Shown here: one piece after another, positions 11,610 to 22,996 of the stretch | Numbering within the stretch: the first letter of the stretch is position 1 | Layout of the letters: the number at the start of each line of letters is the position of its first letter | Source of the DNA: Callipepla californica brunnescens | Taxonomy: Eukaryota; Chordata; Aves; Galliformes; Odontophoridae | DNA: 64,000 nt | Assembly: GCA_023055505.1 (NCBI GenBank) | Contig: JALIRH010000002.1 | Coordinates: 36,651,733 to 36,715,732 of the forward strand | Direction: 5' to 3' | Notes under the pieces: generated by a model | The model's input: the letters and a program-made list of their open reading frames with translations, nothing else | Database searches by the model: none | Told to the model about the DNA's origin: nothing | Position numbers and translations under genes: made by a program

Positions 11610-14600
11610 TTCCTGTTGCAATCTTTTGCTGTCATCTAGTGTCCAAAGGAACTTTCTGCAAGTGTTCAGTGTTTGCACAGAAGAATGAAATGCTATTTTT
11701 CCCCAACTTAGTTTTTCCCAAACATGAGCAACAAACAACAACAAGAAAAGCCACCAATAACCCCCAGATTAATAATTATATCTAAAATTTGAGCATTCTC
11801 TTCTGTCTCTAAGGTTCATCAGTCATGAAATAATCCATTTAGATAAGCATGTATGGCCAGTGAGGAAATATGGAGAAGAAACACATAGCTTTGAAATACC
11901 ACAGTATTGCAAAACAACAGTTGAAGGAAAAGATACTGTAGGTCCCATTTGTGCCTGAGCTGGAACAATGAAGGCTAGAAAAAGGCACCATCAAAATATC
12001 TCTGTACAATCAAGCAGGAAAAATAAGTAAATCTAGTGGTGAAAAATACTATAACATTGCTGAAAATCAAATGATAATTTAACAACAGCTGTTGTTAAAT
12101 TATTTCAGTGAGCACACTGCCTGTATTGTGAAAAACTGAGCCATATTCAAAGTGTTTATGTTTAAGCCTTACTGTTCATAAACATTATTGTTTATCATTT
12201 TGATTAGTTCTTCAGTAGGACTTGTAAAAAAACACTGCACTAATAGTATTTGACCACTATTTTACAGAAATATGTGTTAACTCTCAAGGTGAAAGATTAA
12301 GTAAAAAAAAAAAAGAGTTTTATACAGATGTAGCTGTGGGAAATACACATGATCAAATTCAGGTTTCATTTCACAACACTTGCATAGAATGCAAGATATT
12401 CTGAGAAAAGTAGGGGCTGTGATCACATATCCAGGAGGAAATAGTATAAAAGCTTATTTTAATCCTCTGAGATGTCATTAATATATTTAAGCTTTTTGGA
12501 ATTAGGCTCCAGTTGGGGCACCAGACTATAAAATGAGAACTTAACTGAAGGCATGAAGGAACAGATGCACCATAAGGATGCTGCCAAACTTATATTGCCT
12601 ATTTAATTTATTTATAAATTATAGTGAACACCTTGTCATGTAAGGGTAATTACTTTAACATAAAGCATATTAATAAAAAGCAAACTAAAAAAAAGTAAAA
12701 AATCTGCTTTTGTAAAAAAAACAAAAAAACAAAAAACACTTACGTGAATAAGTAATTCAAATATAGAATCAACCTTAATTATGCCATTTTACAACCTTGT
12801 AGAGATAGTTTTTTGTTTTTTTTTTTTTTAAATAAGTGTTCAATCTTTTAAGAATCAGATTCCAGTCACTTTAGACTGAAAAAAAAAAAAAAATCAGCAT
12901 CTTAGAATTATTTGAATTACAGTGACAAAAGAGTGAATGAATGTTGCAGTGATTTAAATGTTTAAGATGAGCAGATCCATATTCAACTCCTTAACCTCAC
13001 AACGTGGCAGCAGTGCTCTCAGCTGAAGCAATCTTGGTATCCATAAAAGCTCATAAATAAACCTCTTAAGAACTTATTTTAAAGTATTTATTTGGAAGTT
13101 AGTGTGAGCAGAAATAAACTTGCTGTTCTTGGATAAGGTAGATACAGATTTGCAGTAGGTGTAGTGGAAAGAAAAGCTTCAACCTGCTTAATAGCATTTC
13201 TCTCAATCTTTAAGCACTCTTCCTGAATTTTCTACGATGTAAATAACCAGCAGCATTTTTCAGTTTTCAGTCAGAAACTGTCAACCTCTTTTGATGTGTG
13301 GCTCACAGTAATGAATGATAATATCTCAATTATAGATTTCTGGCTAATGAATAAGGTGAATATAAAAGACTATGTTTAAGTCCTAGTATGCCCTGCAGAG
13401 AGTTCCTTATTGCAAATGTAAACAACATTTGGAACCCAGCGAAATCAGTTTGTGCATTATTTATTATCCTGTCTATTGCCTTACTGAGCAACTAATGAGA
13501 TTCAAATAGCTTGGGGTTCTGAAAGTGTTTTAATGTGTGTTCTATAAAGAAAATAACTTATTCTGTAAACCTGAATGACAGTTTATTTGCTTTAAAATAC
13601 TATGCCAGAGATGTCTGTCCCATCTAAAATACTGCTTTTAAAAAAAGTTGTTCCAAGAAGTCTTTTTTGATTATGAAATTATTTTTGATGATCTTTGAAT
13701 ATAGTAATCTTCAAGTGGAACATAACCTTGGAACAGTGTAATACAACTTCAGTCCTTTGCGAAATTAAGTCTCTGTGTGTCTAGATGGTAAATTATCTAC
13801 ATACTAAAGCACTTGATGTCATGCTAGACCTCCAGATTTCTACTTATTTTATGTTAGAATATTAGAAATATTCAAGAATATACCCTCCTGCATGTAATAA
13901 ATGACTTTCAGAAGGCTTTGTACTTATTGGAGTGTAAAAGAAAAAGATATATATTTTTTTCCTGAAACACTGCCCAAGCAGCAAGCGTTCTACGTGCTAG
14001 ACACAACTCCAGTAATTTCTAAATCTATCTTTAATGAAAAATATTAAAACAGAAAATTAATCCTTGCTAAATTAGATATTGAAATAATGATTACTTATTT
14101 CTCTCTAGTAGGTTCTTAATGTAGGACTAACATGCTGGTTGCTTGACTGTTCTGTTGGTTTTAATGTACATACATTCCTTTGTCTGTTCTGGGATTCCTG
14201 TCCTACTCATATTTCCTAGAAATATATATAAAATGAAAAATTTTGATGAGTGAAATCTTATGAAACCATGCATAGGGAGAGAATTTGGTTCCCAAACATG
14301 CTCCACACTTTTTACGTTGAAATCTGTCCAGCTATCAGAGGTTGAAAACTTGCTTTCAAATAGAATGAAAATATGAAGGCTAATGGTGTCCCCTAGTGTT
14401 GCCTTTTTAGAACTACAGTATAGCGTTGCCACCAATAAACCACAGCATCCATGAAATAGGTAATTCTAGACTGTATTATTCAAATGAGAGGCTGATGTAC
14501 TTCATAGTATTGCTGGCTATGCATCCTGAGATCTTCTGTGGGGAAAGAAATGAGTAGAAGTGCTTTCTAAGATGAGCTTCATGCAAGGATAAGGCCGTGA

Positions 14601-14688
14601 CTGCACCTACACAAATACCCTGGCTGTGTATTGGTTTCAATAACCACGAGTCTGAACAGAACAAACTTAGATTACACAGACATGGTTT

Positions 14689-14720
<32 letters not shown>

Positions 14721-17260
14721 CAATTGGTTATTTGGGCCTGAAAAGAAAGCAGCACTTTTCCATGGTAACACCACACGTAAGATGAGAATCTTTGGTCTAA
14801 GTCCTATAGCACAGATCATAGAATCATGCTTCAGATCTTGCTTTCAGATCTCCTATGTGCCTATTTGAACAGTGGAGTCAATTTCTTTCTATTAAATTTT
14901 GAAAACACCTACTGCTTAAGAGAAATAAGAAAGAAAAGTATGTATGGACAAGATGCCACAGCAGGATGGCTAAAAATAAGAAAAAAATTCTCTATGACAC
15001 CCCAGCGCCTCTTACAAGAGGATTCCAGAGGACTTCATAAACACAGCTAAAGAGAAATCACAGAATGATCTCACCAGTTTCTTTCAGGGTTTGGTGTGGT
15101 CACCAGTTACTGAGGAACTCTTTCTCACAGTAATTCCACTTTCAGATCTGGCTTGCTTTTACTTGTTCCTCACTTTTCTTCTTCTCCTTGCTTTGTTTCT
15201 AATGATAATGTTAAGCACACTGCTGAGCTTACTCCTTACATTTGTAACAGTTTTCTGTGATATCCTTCAATTGCCTCCCTTTAAATGCTATTTCCTATGT
15301 CAAGATGGATGTGCTTTTTTTTTTTTTTCTTCAGAGTATGACTAGCAATACTCGAGCCACCCTATACCTGCAATTTGAGATTATTTTAATTGTAATCGTA
15401 TCATTAGAAAAAAAGGGACCACAAAGCTTATGGTTATAAGTTCTCCACCTCTGTCTTTCAAAAATAATCTCTTATAAGCAAACTGGAAAAAACACTTCCT
15501 CCTGGAGACAAATCTGTATTAAGTAATTCATTAAGTTGAATCTACACCTGCTTCATGACTGCCAGCAATTTTTGTCTCACATTCAAAATGGGTGTACTTT
15601 GGTCAGATAAGAGCATGTATGTAAACCTAGTGCTTTCTTTCACCTAAACTTCCAAAAGTAATGAGCAGATCTCCCCTGAAAAGGTAAGTTCAAAGATAAA
15701 TGTGGATGAAACAGATTGTTCTGCTTTTTAAATCCATTGAAAGAACAAAATCCCCAACACTGTAATCTAGAAAAAGCTAGCAGTAAGAGTCTATTCAGAC
15801 TCACTACTTATGTAAAAGAAAGAATTAGAAGTTAAACATTTTCAACAGCAAAGATAAACAGCATCGTGTGTCAGATTAAAAGGAAAGGGAAATAGGTAAT
15901 AGCAAAGTGATCTGGAATTTACAAAACATGAAAAACTGGAAAGCTGAAGTGCATAGCCAGTCAAGGCAGATGTTAATTGTCCTTTTCTTCCCCAAATCCT
16001 ACAGCTGACACTGAGCCTATGACAAGCTGCTGAATATGTTAATGACATAAAAGTTCTCTACGAATAATTACAGGTGTTACTAGACCCTTGCTGGATTAAT
16101 AATTTGAGCAAGGAAATCCAGGTAACTTAGAATTGTACTCTATGTGAAAAGCAGGGAAATTTCAGACGACTAAAATGTAGAGTTCTCATGTTAAGGCAAT
16201 TTTGAACATTGCAAATGTATAAAACTAGTTAATCTACAGTTTGATGTGACACCTACACCACCATTTCCATCACAGTGCCAACAGCTCAATTCAGTTAAGA
16301 CATCTGAATCAAATAACACCACTGATGCTTCTCTGAATGGTTCCTTGAAAATGGAGACAAACCAGTAAGACTTCATTGACTCAGGTTATGTATTTGGTGA
16401 AAAAACAGGCGGCTTGCAGAGGCTTGTACCTTCACAGTTAAATCATAAACATGCTAAACACTATGAACAAATCTGATTTTGCGTGTACAAACAAAAAAAG
16501 CAAAACCTCAAAACAGCCTTCGAGAAAAGAATCCTATTCACAACTGGATTACACTTTTAACATATTTTTCTTATTCTCCTACAGAGCAAATTCCAATGCT
16601 GAAAGAGGATTCTGCCAGCACCCACGCCTGATCTCATCAATGAATATAAAAAACCTCCTGAGTAATGAATGCAAGTGCACTCAGAATAGTCAGATTTTTA
16701 AATGACTTAAAACTTAAGAGTACTCCCACAGAATATTTTAAAATAATTTAAATAGGTAATTAAGAATGTTTGATAGGTACAGCCTCTTTCAGAAATGCTA
16801 ATAATAATCTTTTCAGTTTATTCTACTAAGTGAGGTCAATGACTAATTCATTGAACTGAGACTCTGAGAGCTAGATGACAGAACTAAATGATAGTTTTGT
16901 TTCCACTTTGTTCAGGAATAAAAAGGAAACAAAAAGCACTGAATGCTATAACTTGCCAGAGCAAAGGAGAAAAATTAATTCAATATGTTAACAGGTTGTG
17001 AAAAGGAAATACTATCTACATATAGGGACAAAGTGAGTTTTACATATTTAGCTTTAAGGCCCCTATTAACTTAAATGTAATTAATATAATGTATTAAAAG
17101 AAGAATTTCTGCATCTTAAATTTCCAGTTTATTCTATAGAAAGTTTGCGAGTGGAGGGAGATTATAAGCTAATATAATTTTTTTTTGTAACAAAAAAAAA
17201 GTACCTAAATTTCTGACTTAAGATTATATGCAATTACACTTTTTCTAGATTTTAAGAAGA
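10421..17260. other. Intergenic, AT-rich, no gene seen
   Basis: Short frames only, none recognised. It contains A27 at 11583-11609, A26 at 14689-14714, a perfect 30-bp palindrome at 12074-12103, and a stray CR1-like ATCATAGAATCAT at 14814-14826 with no element attached. Confidence 0.55.
12074..12103. repeat. Perfect 30-bp palindrome centred on CAGCTG
   Basis: The left arm ATAATTTAACAACAG (12074-12088) is the exact reverse complement of 12089-12103 with no loop. The centre CAGCTG is an E-box hexamer. No function can be assigned. Confidence 0.95.
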
Positions 17261-17279
17261 TAGACTACACATGAAAATC

Positions 17280-17555
17280 TAAATACAGGAGTAAACATAG
17301 TCCAGAAGTGTACAAGGCTGTCTCAGGGCAGTCCCTGATGAGGAATCTTGCTGCAGGTAGGGTGCTGAGATCATGCCTGACTTGTGGCCTGGGTTTCCAG
17401 ATGTGTACACCCCAAAATCCTGTTCCAGGGCAATTCTGCCTCTTGAACCTCCCTTCCTGTGCTGTTCCAGGAAATACAGTGAGAGGCAAAGCTCACTGCA
17501 AGGGCTGTGATGAGCTGTAGACTCACAGATAAGCACCTCACAGATAAGCACCCTT
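17280..17555. other. GC-richer patch, possible old repeat fragment
   Basis: About 270 bp of markedly higher GC in AT-rich surroundings, ending in a 15-bp tandem duplication of CTCACAGATAAGCAC (17522 and 17537). Overlapping frames on both strands are open but unrecognised. The base composition and edges suggest an inserted element, perhaps an LTR fragment. I cannot name the family. Confidence 0.3.
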
Positions 17556-19300
17556 TTGCTTATAAATTATTTCTTTACGGTTACTGATCCAGGACAGCGA
17601 CTGATACAAATCATGTGAAAATGTGAACAGAAAGACTATTAGGTATTTTGAACACTGTTCTTCAAATGCAGACACCATATGCTGTCCCATAGCTGTAATA
17701 TGCAAAGAGGTGTCTTACCCTTCAGTTAATAAAAACAAAAACAAAAATTATAGTAAGTATAATTTCTTTAGTATAAACTTTCTTGTTAGTAAAAAAAACC
17801 ATAAAGTAAGTAAATGTGACTTAAGCGGTTCTATGTATATGCATATAAAGCCTCTACACATCAAAGAAGTCAGTTCTATTCACAATAACATGAAATACGT
17901 AGTAATGCTACTACAACAGTGTCTTTATATATTTGCAAATAGTGTAACTGCTCTTTTATTGCGTTCCTTGCTTGGCCTTGCTGCACTCAGCATCCTCTGT
18001 GTGTTGTGGACCGGTGGTGGGAAGGTTCAGTTGTTACATTACACACAAGATGAGCAACAGCGGATTTTTATCAGGCAGCCTGTGTCCCTTTCAGAGCTCT
18101 GCTTCTTGACCACTTCTGAAGGTATGTCCATTCTGACTATTTTATCTGAGGTTTAAATGTCATTTGCACATTTTTGCTCAGGACCAAAATCTGATCTTGT
18201 GACCTAGATGTTAAACTGAAGCTAGCTATCCCCTTCCAAAACAAAGCAATAAACTAAAAAAAATCAAGTTACTCACTTATGAATTCAAAACGTGTGTAGA
18301 AGAAATTACAGGAACATACTGGGAAGAATCGCATGACGTTCAAATCACTGGTTAGGAATGATCCATAAAAGGGCCGGAGGGAGTGGCATGCTTTCAAAAA
18401 TGGCATCAGCTGCTTCTGAGTCATTGACCATTCAAAAACAAATTACTGAGAGCTTACGGACTAGTCAGTGCTCTGGAAAAATGCTGGTGACCAATCTGGA
18501 TTTGGCCACCAGACCACGCTCCGGTGCTGTGGAACTGTGCCCCTTGTACACAGTGACAGCTCCCAGACCACTTGCCCTTGTAAGAACAGCCCATTCATTC
18601 TGTTCTCCAACTACAGCTACACAAACACAAGGTTGAGAAAATGCGTTCTTTGGTATACCAAATGTAACACTCAAAATTGAAAGCACATTGTGGAAACCTC
18701 CTTCAAACTTCTGGTCTATTTTACAGAATGTAAAAAAAAACTGCATAAGTGACTGTACAATAACCTAAACAGGGCACAGCACTTTGAAATGTGAAGAATT
18801 ATCCACTTTCTTTTGTTATATCCTGGAGCAAAATAATATTCATAAATTATTTCTTTTCAGGGCAGATGTACTAGATATAATGTTAAACTTTTGTTTGTTT
18901 TTGTTCAGACAGGCTCATGAAAAAGCCCTGTAATTAGCTGCTTGGCACAAAGTCTCTCTGGATCACTTTGAGAGGAAGCAACATAATGAAATGTTATAAG
19001 AGCAAGCCAGACCAACCTGCTCTGCTGGCAGTGCTTTGCTCACTTCTGTTCCTGCTACAGTCCTTCCCAAGTTGCACTGAAGCAAGCTGTCCTGCACGTG
19101 CTGCCAAAGACCAAACAGTGCCTCAGTGCCCAGAGCCTCCCTTCATGCAATTGCTGAAAGCCTGAATGGCAGAGGTTGTCAGAAAACTGCCAGGACTAGC
19201 GGCACTGTGTTGAAATACTTGCTATCAGCTTCTCTTGTTGATGTGCAACAGGTCATCTCAGTTGTACCTCCTTGGCCAAATAACTTTAATGAAGCTCCCT
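17556..19300. other. Intergenic, no gene recognised
   Basis: A 177-codon frame at 17623-18156 starts at GTG and matches nothing I know. A 59-codon ATG frame at 18986-19165 has a signal-peptide-like start. Neither has splice or promoter support. No repeat is recognised. Confidence 0.45.
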
Positions 19301-19628
19301 GGTCCTTCAACTTCCTGAAAGGAGGTTGTGTTGAGATGGGGGTTGGATTCTTCTCCCACGAAACAATGTCAGAATGAGAGGGAACAGGCTTAAGCTGTAC
19401 CAGGGGAGGTTCAGGGTGGATCGTAGGAAAAATTTCTTCTCTGAAAGAGTGCTGAAGCACTGGAACAGGCTACCCAGGGAGCTGGTGGAGTCACTGTCCC
19501 TGGAGGTGTTCAACAAACATGGAGATGTGGCACTGAGGGACGTGGTTACTGAGCACAGTGGGGGTGGGTTGATGGCTGGACTAGATAACCTTAGAGGTCT
19601 TTTCAGCTTTAATGATTCTATATGTTTC
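19301..19628 (+). mobile_element. CR1 LINE 3' fragment, sense
   Basis: It starts in CTTCCTGAAAGGAGGTTGTG, passes through AGGGGAGGTTCAGGGTGGAT and the pol C-terminus ([20 protein letters not shown], then [20 protein letters not shown]), and reaches GGTCTTTTCAGC and TGATTCTAT at the right. It is followed by a T26 run at 19638-19663. The frame is decayed, with an upstream stop. Confidence 0.92.
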
Positions 19629-19637
19629 AGTGGGTTG

Positions 19638-19663
<26 letters not shown>
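19638..19663. repeat. Homopolymer T26
   Basis: Uninterrupted T run shortly after the 3' end of the CR1 fragment. Confidence 0.95.
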
Positions 19664-19668
<5 letters not shown>

Positions 19669-20515
19669 TTCGTTCACCTCCACTTAAAGCATGAACAGTG
19701 CTTGTTTTGTAAAGCTCTTCGTGCTACAGATCACTCTTTCATCACACTCAAAGAAATTATGAAGGGGAAGAATATTTTAGAAGATGCAGAAAGTAGAAGT
19801 TAACGTCTGTAGAACTGGAGGTTGACCATTGGGACTAAAATTAAACCTGCCTTGAATTGCTTTTAGAAACTTGTACTGGTATTTTCTATTAAACTCTGTC
19901 TGCTCCTCTCGGTACCAGTACTCCTCAGCTCCATTCACTGCTGTACTCAGAGCTGACAGCAGCATCTTTCAGGATGTGGGTAACTAGGCCATGCTAGAAT
20001 GCAAGAGCCAGAGCACTCATGTGTCTGGTGCCACAAGGCATCACCTGGTGATAGTGAGGCCTTGTTACTTTCTGCACCCCACAGCAGCAAGGTTTTTCCA
20101 AGTACAGACACCAGCCTGCGTGGGCTGTGGGTGCTCAGAACTGTCTGAATCAGGGCAGCCTGTGAGAAGGGATAACATACAAGCTGATGAACTAGAATCA
20201 AAGTAAATAAATAAGTTAGGTGAAGGGCTGTGTGTGTGAGATTTGAACAGGCCTAAGAGAAAGTTCTGAGATTGAGCCAATCTAGTTATTGTACTAAATG
20301 CACTTATCCTAAAAGCTGAAAATGAGTTGCCCTGTGCTCTCCTCTGCATTCCTCTTATTTACATGCTTTCCTCATAGTCTGGCCATGGGATTGCACTTTG
20401 AATTCTGCTGTGCCACGACCTGCTGCCCATGGTGTGTGGCACAGATGTCCAATCTTTTGGCTTGCTTGGGCTGCATTGAGTGAACAGAAATTTTCTTAGG
20501 ACACAAACACAAAGG
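19664..20515. other. Intergenic, nothing recognised
   Basis: Moderately GC-rich with overlapping short frames on both strands, none recognised. A segment near 20448-20500 (CTTTTGGCTTGC, GGGCTGCATTGAGTG) reads like an old interspersed repeat, but I cannot name it. Confidence 0.45.
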
Positions 20516-21025
20516 CTGATCTAGAAGTAATACCTGTGTTTCTGTGGAACTGCAACTGATTCAGAGAGCATGACAGCACTATTTGATAGAGCAAATTCTC
20601 AGCTACAAAACACTATTTTTCAACACAGTCACCACCGTTAGCTATGCATTTTTACTAGTGATGGACAAGAGCCTGCATGCTGCACTCGTAAGTATCTGCA
20701 CCAGTGGAGATGATCCACTGTTGCTGTCACCCCTGCTGAAACACACCACTGTTTGGTCTCCATAAATGTTCACAAGTGTTGATGAATGTTGATGGGTGCC
20801 ATTTTTTCCACATGGAGGATCTCAGTTCCATACCTTTGCTTCCTCTCTGTTTCCACGTCAGAAGCCATTTTGCCAGAATGCTCCTCTGCTGCCGTCTGTC
20901 ACATGGCAACAACATGTAATGGACTGCTGGTGAGAAGTTTCAACCTGTACTGCCATACCACCAACACCTGCCTCTGATGTCATGGGTTAATATAATAAAG
21001 CATTGCTTTTGGAGCAGCTCCTGTA
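20516..21025 (-). mobile_element. Mariner-type DNA transposon remnant, internally deleted
   Basis: The right end reads ATTGCTTTTGGAGCAGCTCC then TGTA, a mariner-like terminal repeat. The left end holds a degenerate partner (GAAGTAATACCTG). On the minus strand, near 20610-20645, KCIANGGDCVEK matches the mariner transposase C-terminal pattern. Most of the roughly 1.2-kb transposon is missing and the frame is broken. It resembles a mariner family I associate with chicken (Galluhop). Family naming is from memory. Confidence 0.55.
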
Positions 21026-21121
21026 AAATATACATTATAGTTCATGTATATAGGTAACAAAAATTATTTTCACCTTCAGTATTTTTTATTAAAACAAAAA
21101 AGAGTAGCAAAAATACAGAAC

Positions 21122-21208
21122 TAGTGGGATAGGGAACCTGTTTTGGCAGGGGGGATGGACTCGGTGATCTCCAGAGGTCCCTTCCAACCCCTACAATTCT
21201 GTGATATA
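21122..21208 (+). mobile_element. CR1 LINE 3'-end fragment, sense
   Basis: It contains TTTTGGCAGGGGGGATGGAC, TCGGTGATCTCCAGAGGTCC and CTTCCAACCCCTACAATTCT, then GTGATATATGA, the typical 3' end of a CR1 subfamily. Under 90 bp, with no coding sequence. Confidence 0.88.
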
Positions 21209-21419
21209 TGACCCTGCTTTTGTGAATCTACTGCACTGGTCTGGTTCACTGGCAATTCAAACACAAAAAAAGATTTCTTTTTCGCATTCTTGAAACCTGC
21301 TTTCAGAGAACAGGGAAACAGAAAGCAAGGTTGCACAGCGTTTGCTGTTCACAGGGCTGTGTTTAGCCAGTGAATGCACCAAACTGTTTTCTGTAAGTTG
21401 AGCTGGCACTGCACTGTGC

Positions 21420-22690
21420 TGTCCCCGTGCCCCGGCTCAGCCGCAGTCCGTAGCGCACCGACGTGTTGAGCTCAAGCGAATAACTGCACTGAGGACCCAT
21501 AAGCACAACCGTGATTCAGAGCGAATCTTCTTCACACCTCTCTAGCGTGCTCTTACGTGGTCAGAACCCCGCCTAGAGTAAAAGAGAAACCTGAAAGCAA
21601 CGCGTGCAAAGTTCAATTTCGCTTTCTCAGCACAGGAGCAAGAGGCCGGCGTACAGAGCAGACCGCGCACCACAGCCTCTCCGAGCCCCCGGGGCCTCAG
21701 CCCTTCCCTACGGCCCCCGCGAGGAGGCAGCGCCAGGGCAGCAGAGGTGAGTGCACCATCCAAACAGGGAAGAGTTGAGTCTGGTGGAACACAACCACCC
21801 AGTTCGTACGGGCCACAGCTCCGCACCGCCCGGGAAGCGGCTTCGGCCGACCCCGCACCGCGTTACGCCGCCACGGCCGCTTCCGCCCCACGGTTCCTCC
21901 TCCGGGCCGCCCTCTCCCGGCATGCGCCGGCGCCGGAAGCGGCTGACGACAATAACAAACATCGGCGGCGGCTGCGCCTGGGCTCTCCGCTCCCGCTGCC
22001 CGCGGCCGGCCCTACGCCGCCTCTCCCCGCCCTCGCCGTCCGCTCGAGCGCAGCGCCCGCCGAGGCGGCCCGGCCGCGCCGGGAGTGGGGCTCCGCCGCC
22101 GCAGGATGCGCGGGGCCGCCGCCGGACCCTCGGGTGAGTGGCGGCGGCGGGGGAGGCGAGGGCCCCTCCGCGGCCGCGGGGAGTCGGGCGTGAGGCTGCG
22201 GCGGGGCTCCTTATGCCGGGGCTGTCGCGAGGGGCGGTGGCTTAGCGGTTGGCCGCGGGGTGGGCGGTGGAGCGCTGGGGGCCGGGGAGGAGGAGGGGGG
22301 GGGGGGGGCGGAGCGCGGCCCGGCGTCGGCTGCGGCCCCGGGGCGGCGGGGGAAGCCGCGGGGCAGCGGTGCCGGGCGGGCTGGGCGCTCCCTGCCCGCG
22401 GTCCGCTGCCGGGGGAGGGCTGTGCGAAGTTAGTCCGGGGAATGACTCAGCCCGCCGGGCGCGGCGTGCAGCAGCGCCGTGTTGGCCGGCGCGCTGCCGC
22501 CGGCTCCGGTGTTTACTTCTCGCTGCTCCCGAGAAAGCGTGTGCCGAGCTTTAGCCGTTGTTTTCTCGCTGCTGCTTGTGAGCGTGCTGTCAGGCGGCTC
22601 TGCGCTGCTGCTCGTCCTCAGTGCCCCCGGAGTTGTAAGTGAATGCTGGCTGACGGTAAAAGGGCGAGTGGGAGTACTGCGGGGACAGGT
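21420..22690. promoter_or_regulatory. CpG-island promoter of RB1CC1
   Basis: A sharp island of very high GC and dense CpG sits in otherwise AT-rich DNA, with no TATA box. It surrounds the first splice donor of RB1CC1. Just upstream of the presumed start region are GCATGCGC at 21920-21927, an NRF1-type core, and CCGGAAG at 21933-21939, an ETS-type site, followed by a TGACG half-CRE at 21944-21948. These are typical of broadly expressed housekeeping promoters. The exact transcription start cannot be read from sequence. The downstream half is strongly G-rich on the + strand. Confidence 0.88.
21935..22133 (+). other. RB1CC1: RB1CC1 exon 1 (5' UTR; left edge uncertain)
   Basis: The right boundary is a strong donor, CGG|GTGAGTG, at 22133/22134 inside the CpG island. 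The left edge is a guess placed just after the NRF1/ETS-type motifs and is not defined by sequence. The exon is non-coding for FIP200 but contains an ATG at 22106 that opens a short upstream ORF continuing into exon 2. The first intron is 12.1 kb. Confidence 0.65.
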
Positions 22691-22907
22691 CCTTGTGCCT
22701 CAACTTTATCTAATGATTAAAAAAATAAACTGTGCCTAGAATCAAGACGCCTAGAACGACCTCAGAGTGTTAGTTTTCTCCTCCTTACCCTTCACTATCT
22801 CAGCCTTTTGAGGAAAAACTCATTTTGTCTGAAGTAGCGAAGAGGGATGTCCTACCAATTTGATGAGTTCGCATTGATGCTTTTGTGTCCTTACAAGAGG
22901 AGCTCAC

Positions 22908-22996
22908 GTGTCCTTTCTGCCCCTGCCTAAATGTGTGAATTAGTTGGAGGCCGTGTGTCCTTTCTGCCCCTACATAAATGTGTGAAGTAGTTGGAA
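22908..22996. repeat. 47-bp tandem duplication, two copies
   Basis: GTGTCCTTTCTGCCCCTGCC starts the unit at 22908, and a nearly identical unit starts at 22955. The copies differ at a few positions, so this is a fairly recent local duplication. Confidence 0.9.

Noticed and set aside
17623..18156. 177-codon open frame on the + strand, the longest in the window
   Set aside because: It starts at GTG, not ATG. The AT-rich composition gives Lys/Asn/Ser-rich low-information protein, no known domain is visible, and there are no flanking splice or promoter signals. Long frames of this size occur by chance in 64 kb.
1..21400. A neighbouring gene upstream of RB1CC1, such as the single-exon receptor NPBWR1 found there in mammals
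   Set aside because: No seven-helix receptor frame or other conserved coding exon is present in these 21 kb on either strand.
21747..22642. Overlapping Arg/Ala/Pro/Gly-rich frames of 100-185 codons in the CpG island
   Set aside because: High GC removes stop codons, so long frames appear in several registers. They run across the exon 1 donor into the intron and have no recognisable sequence.
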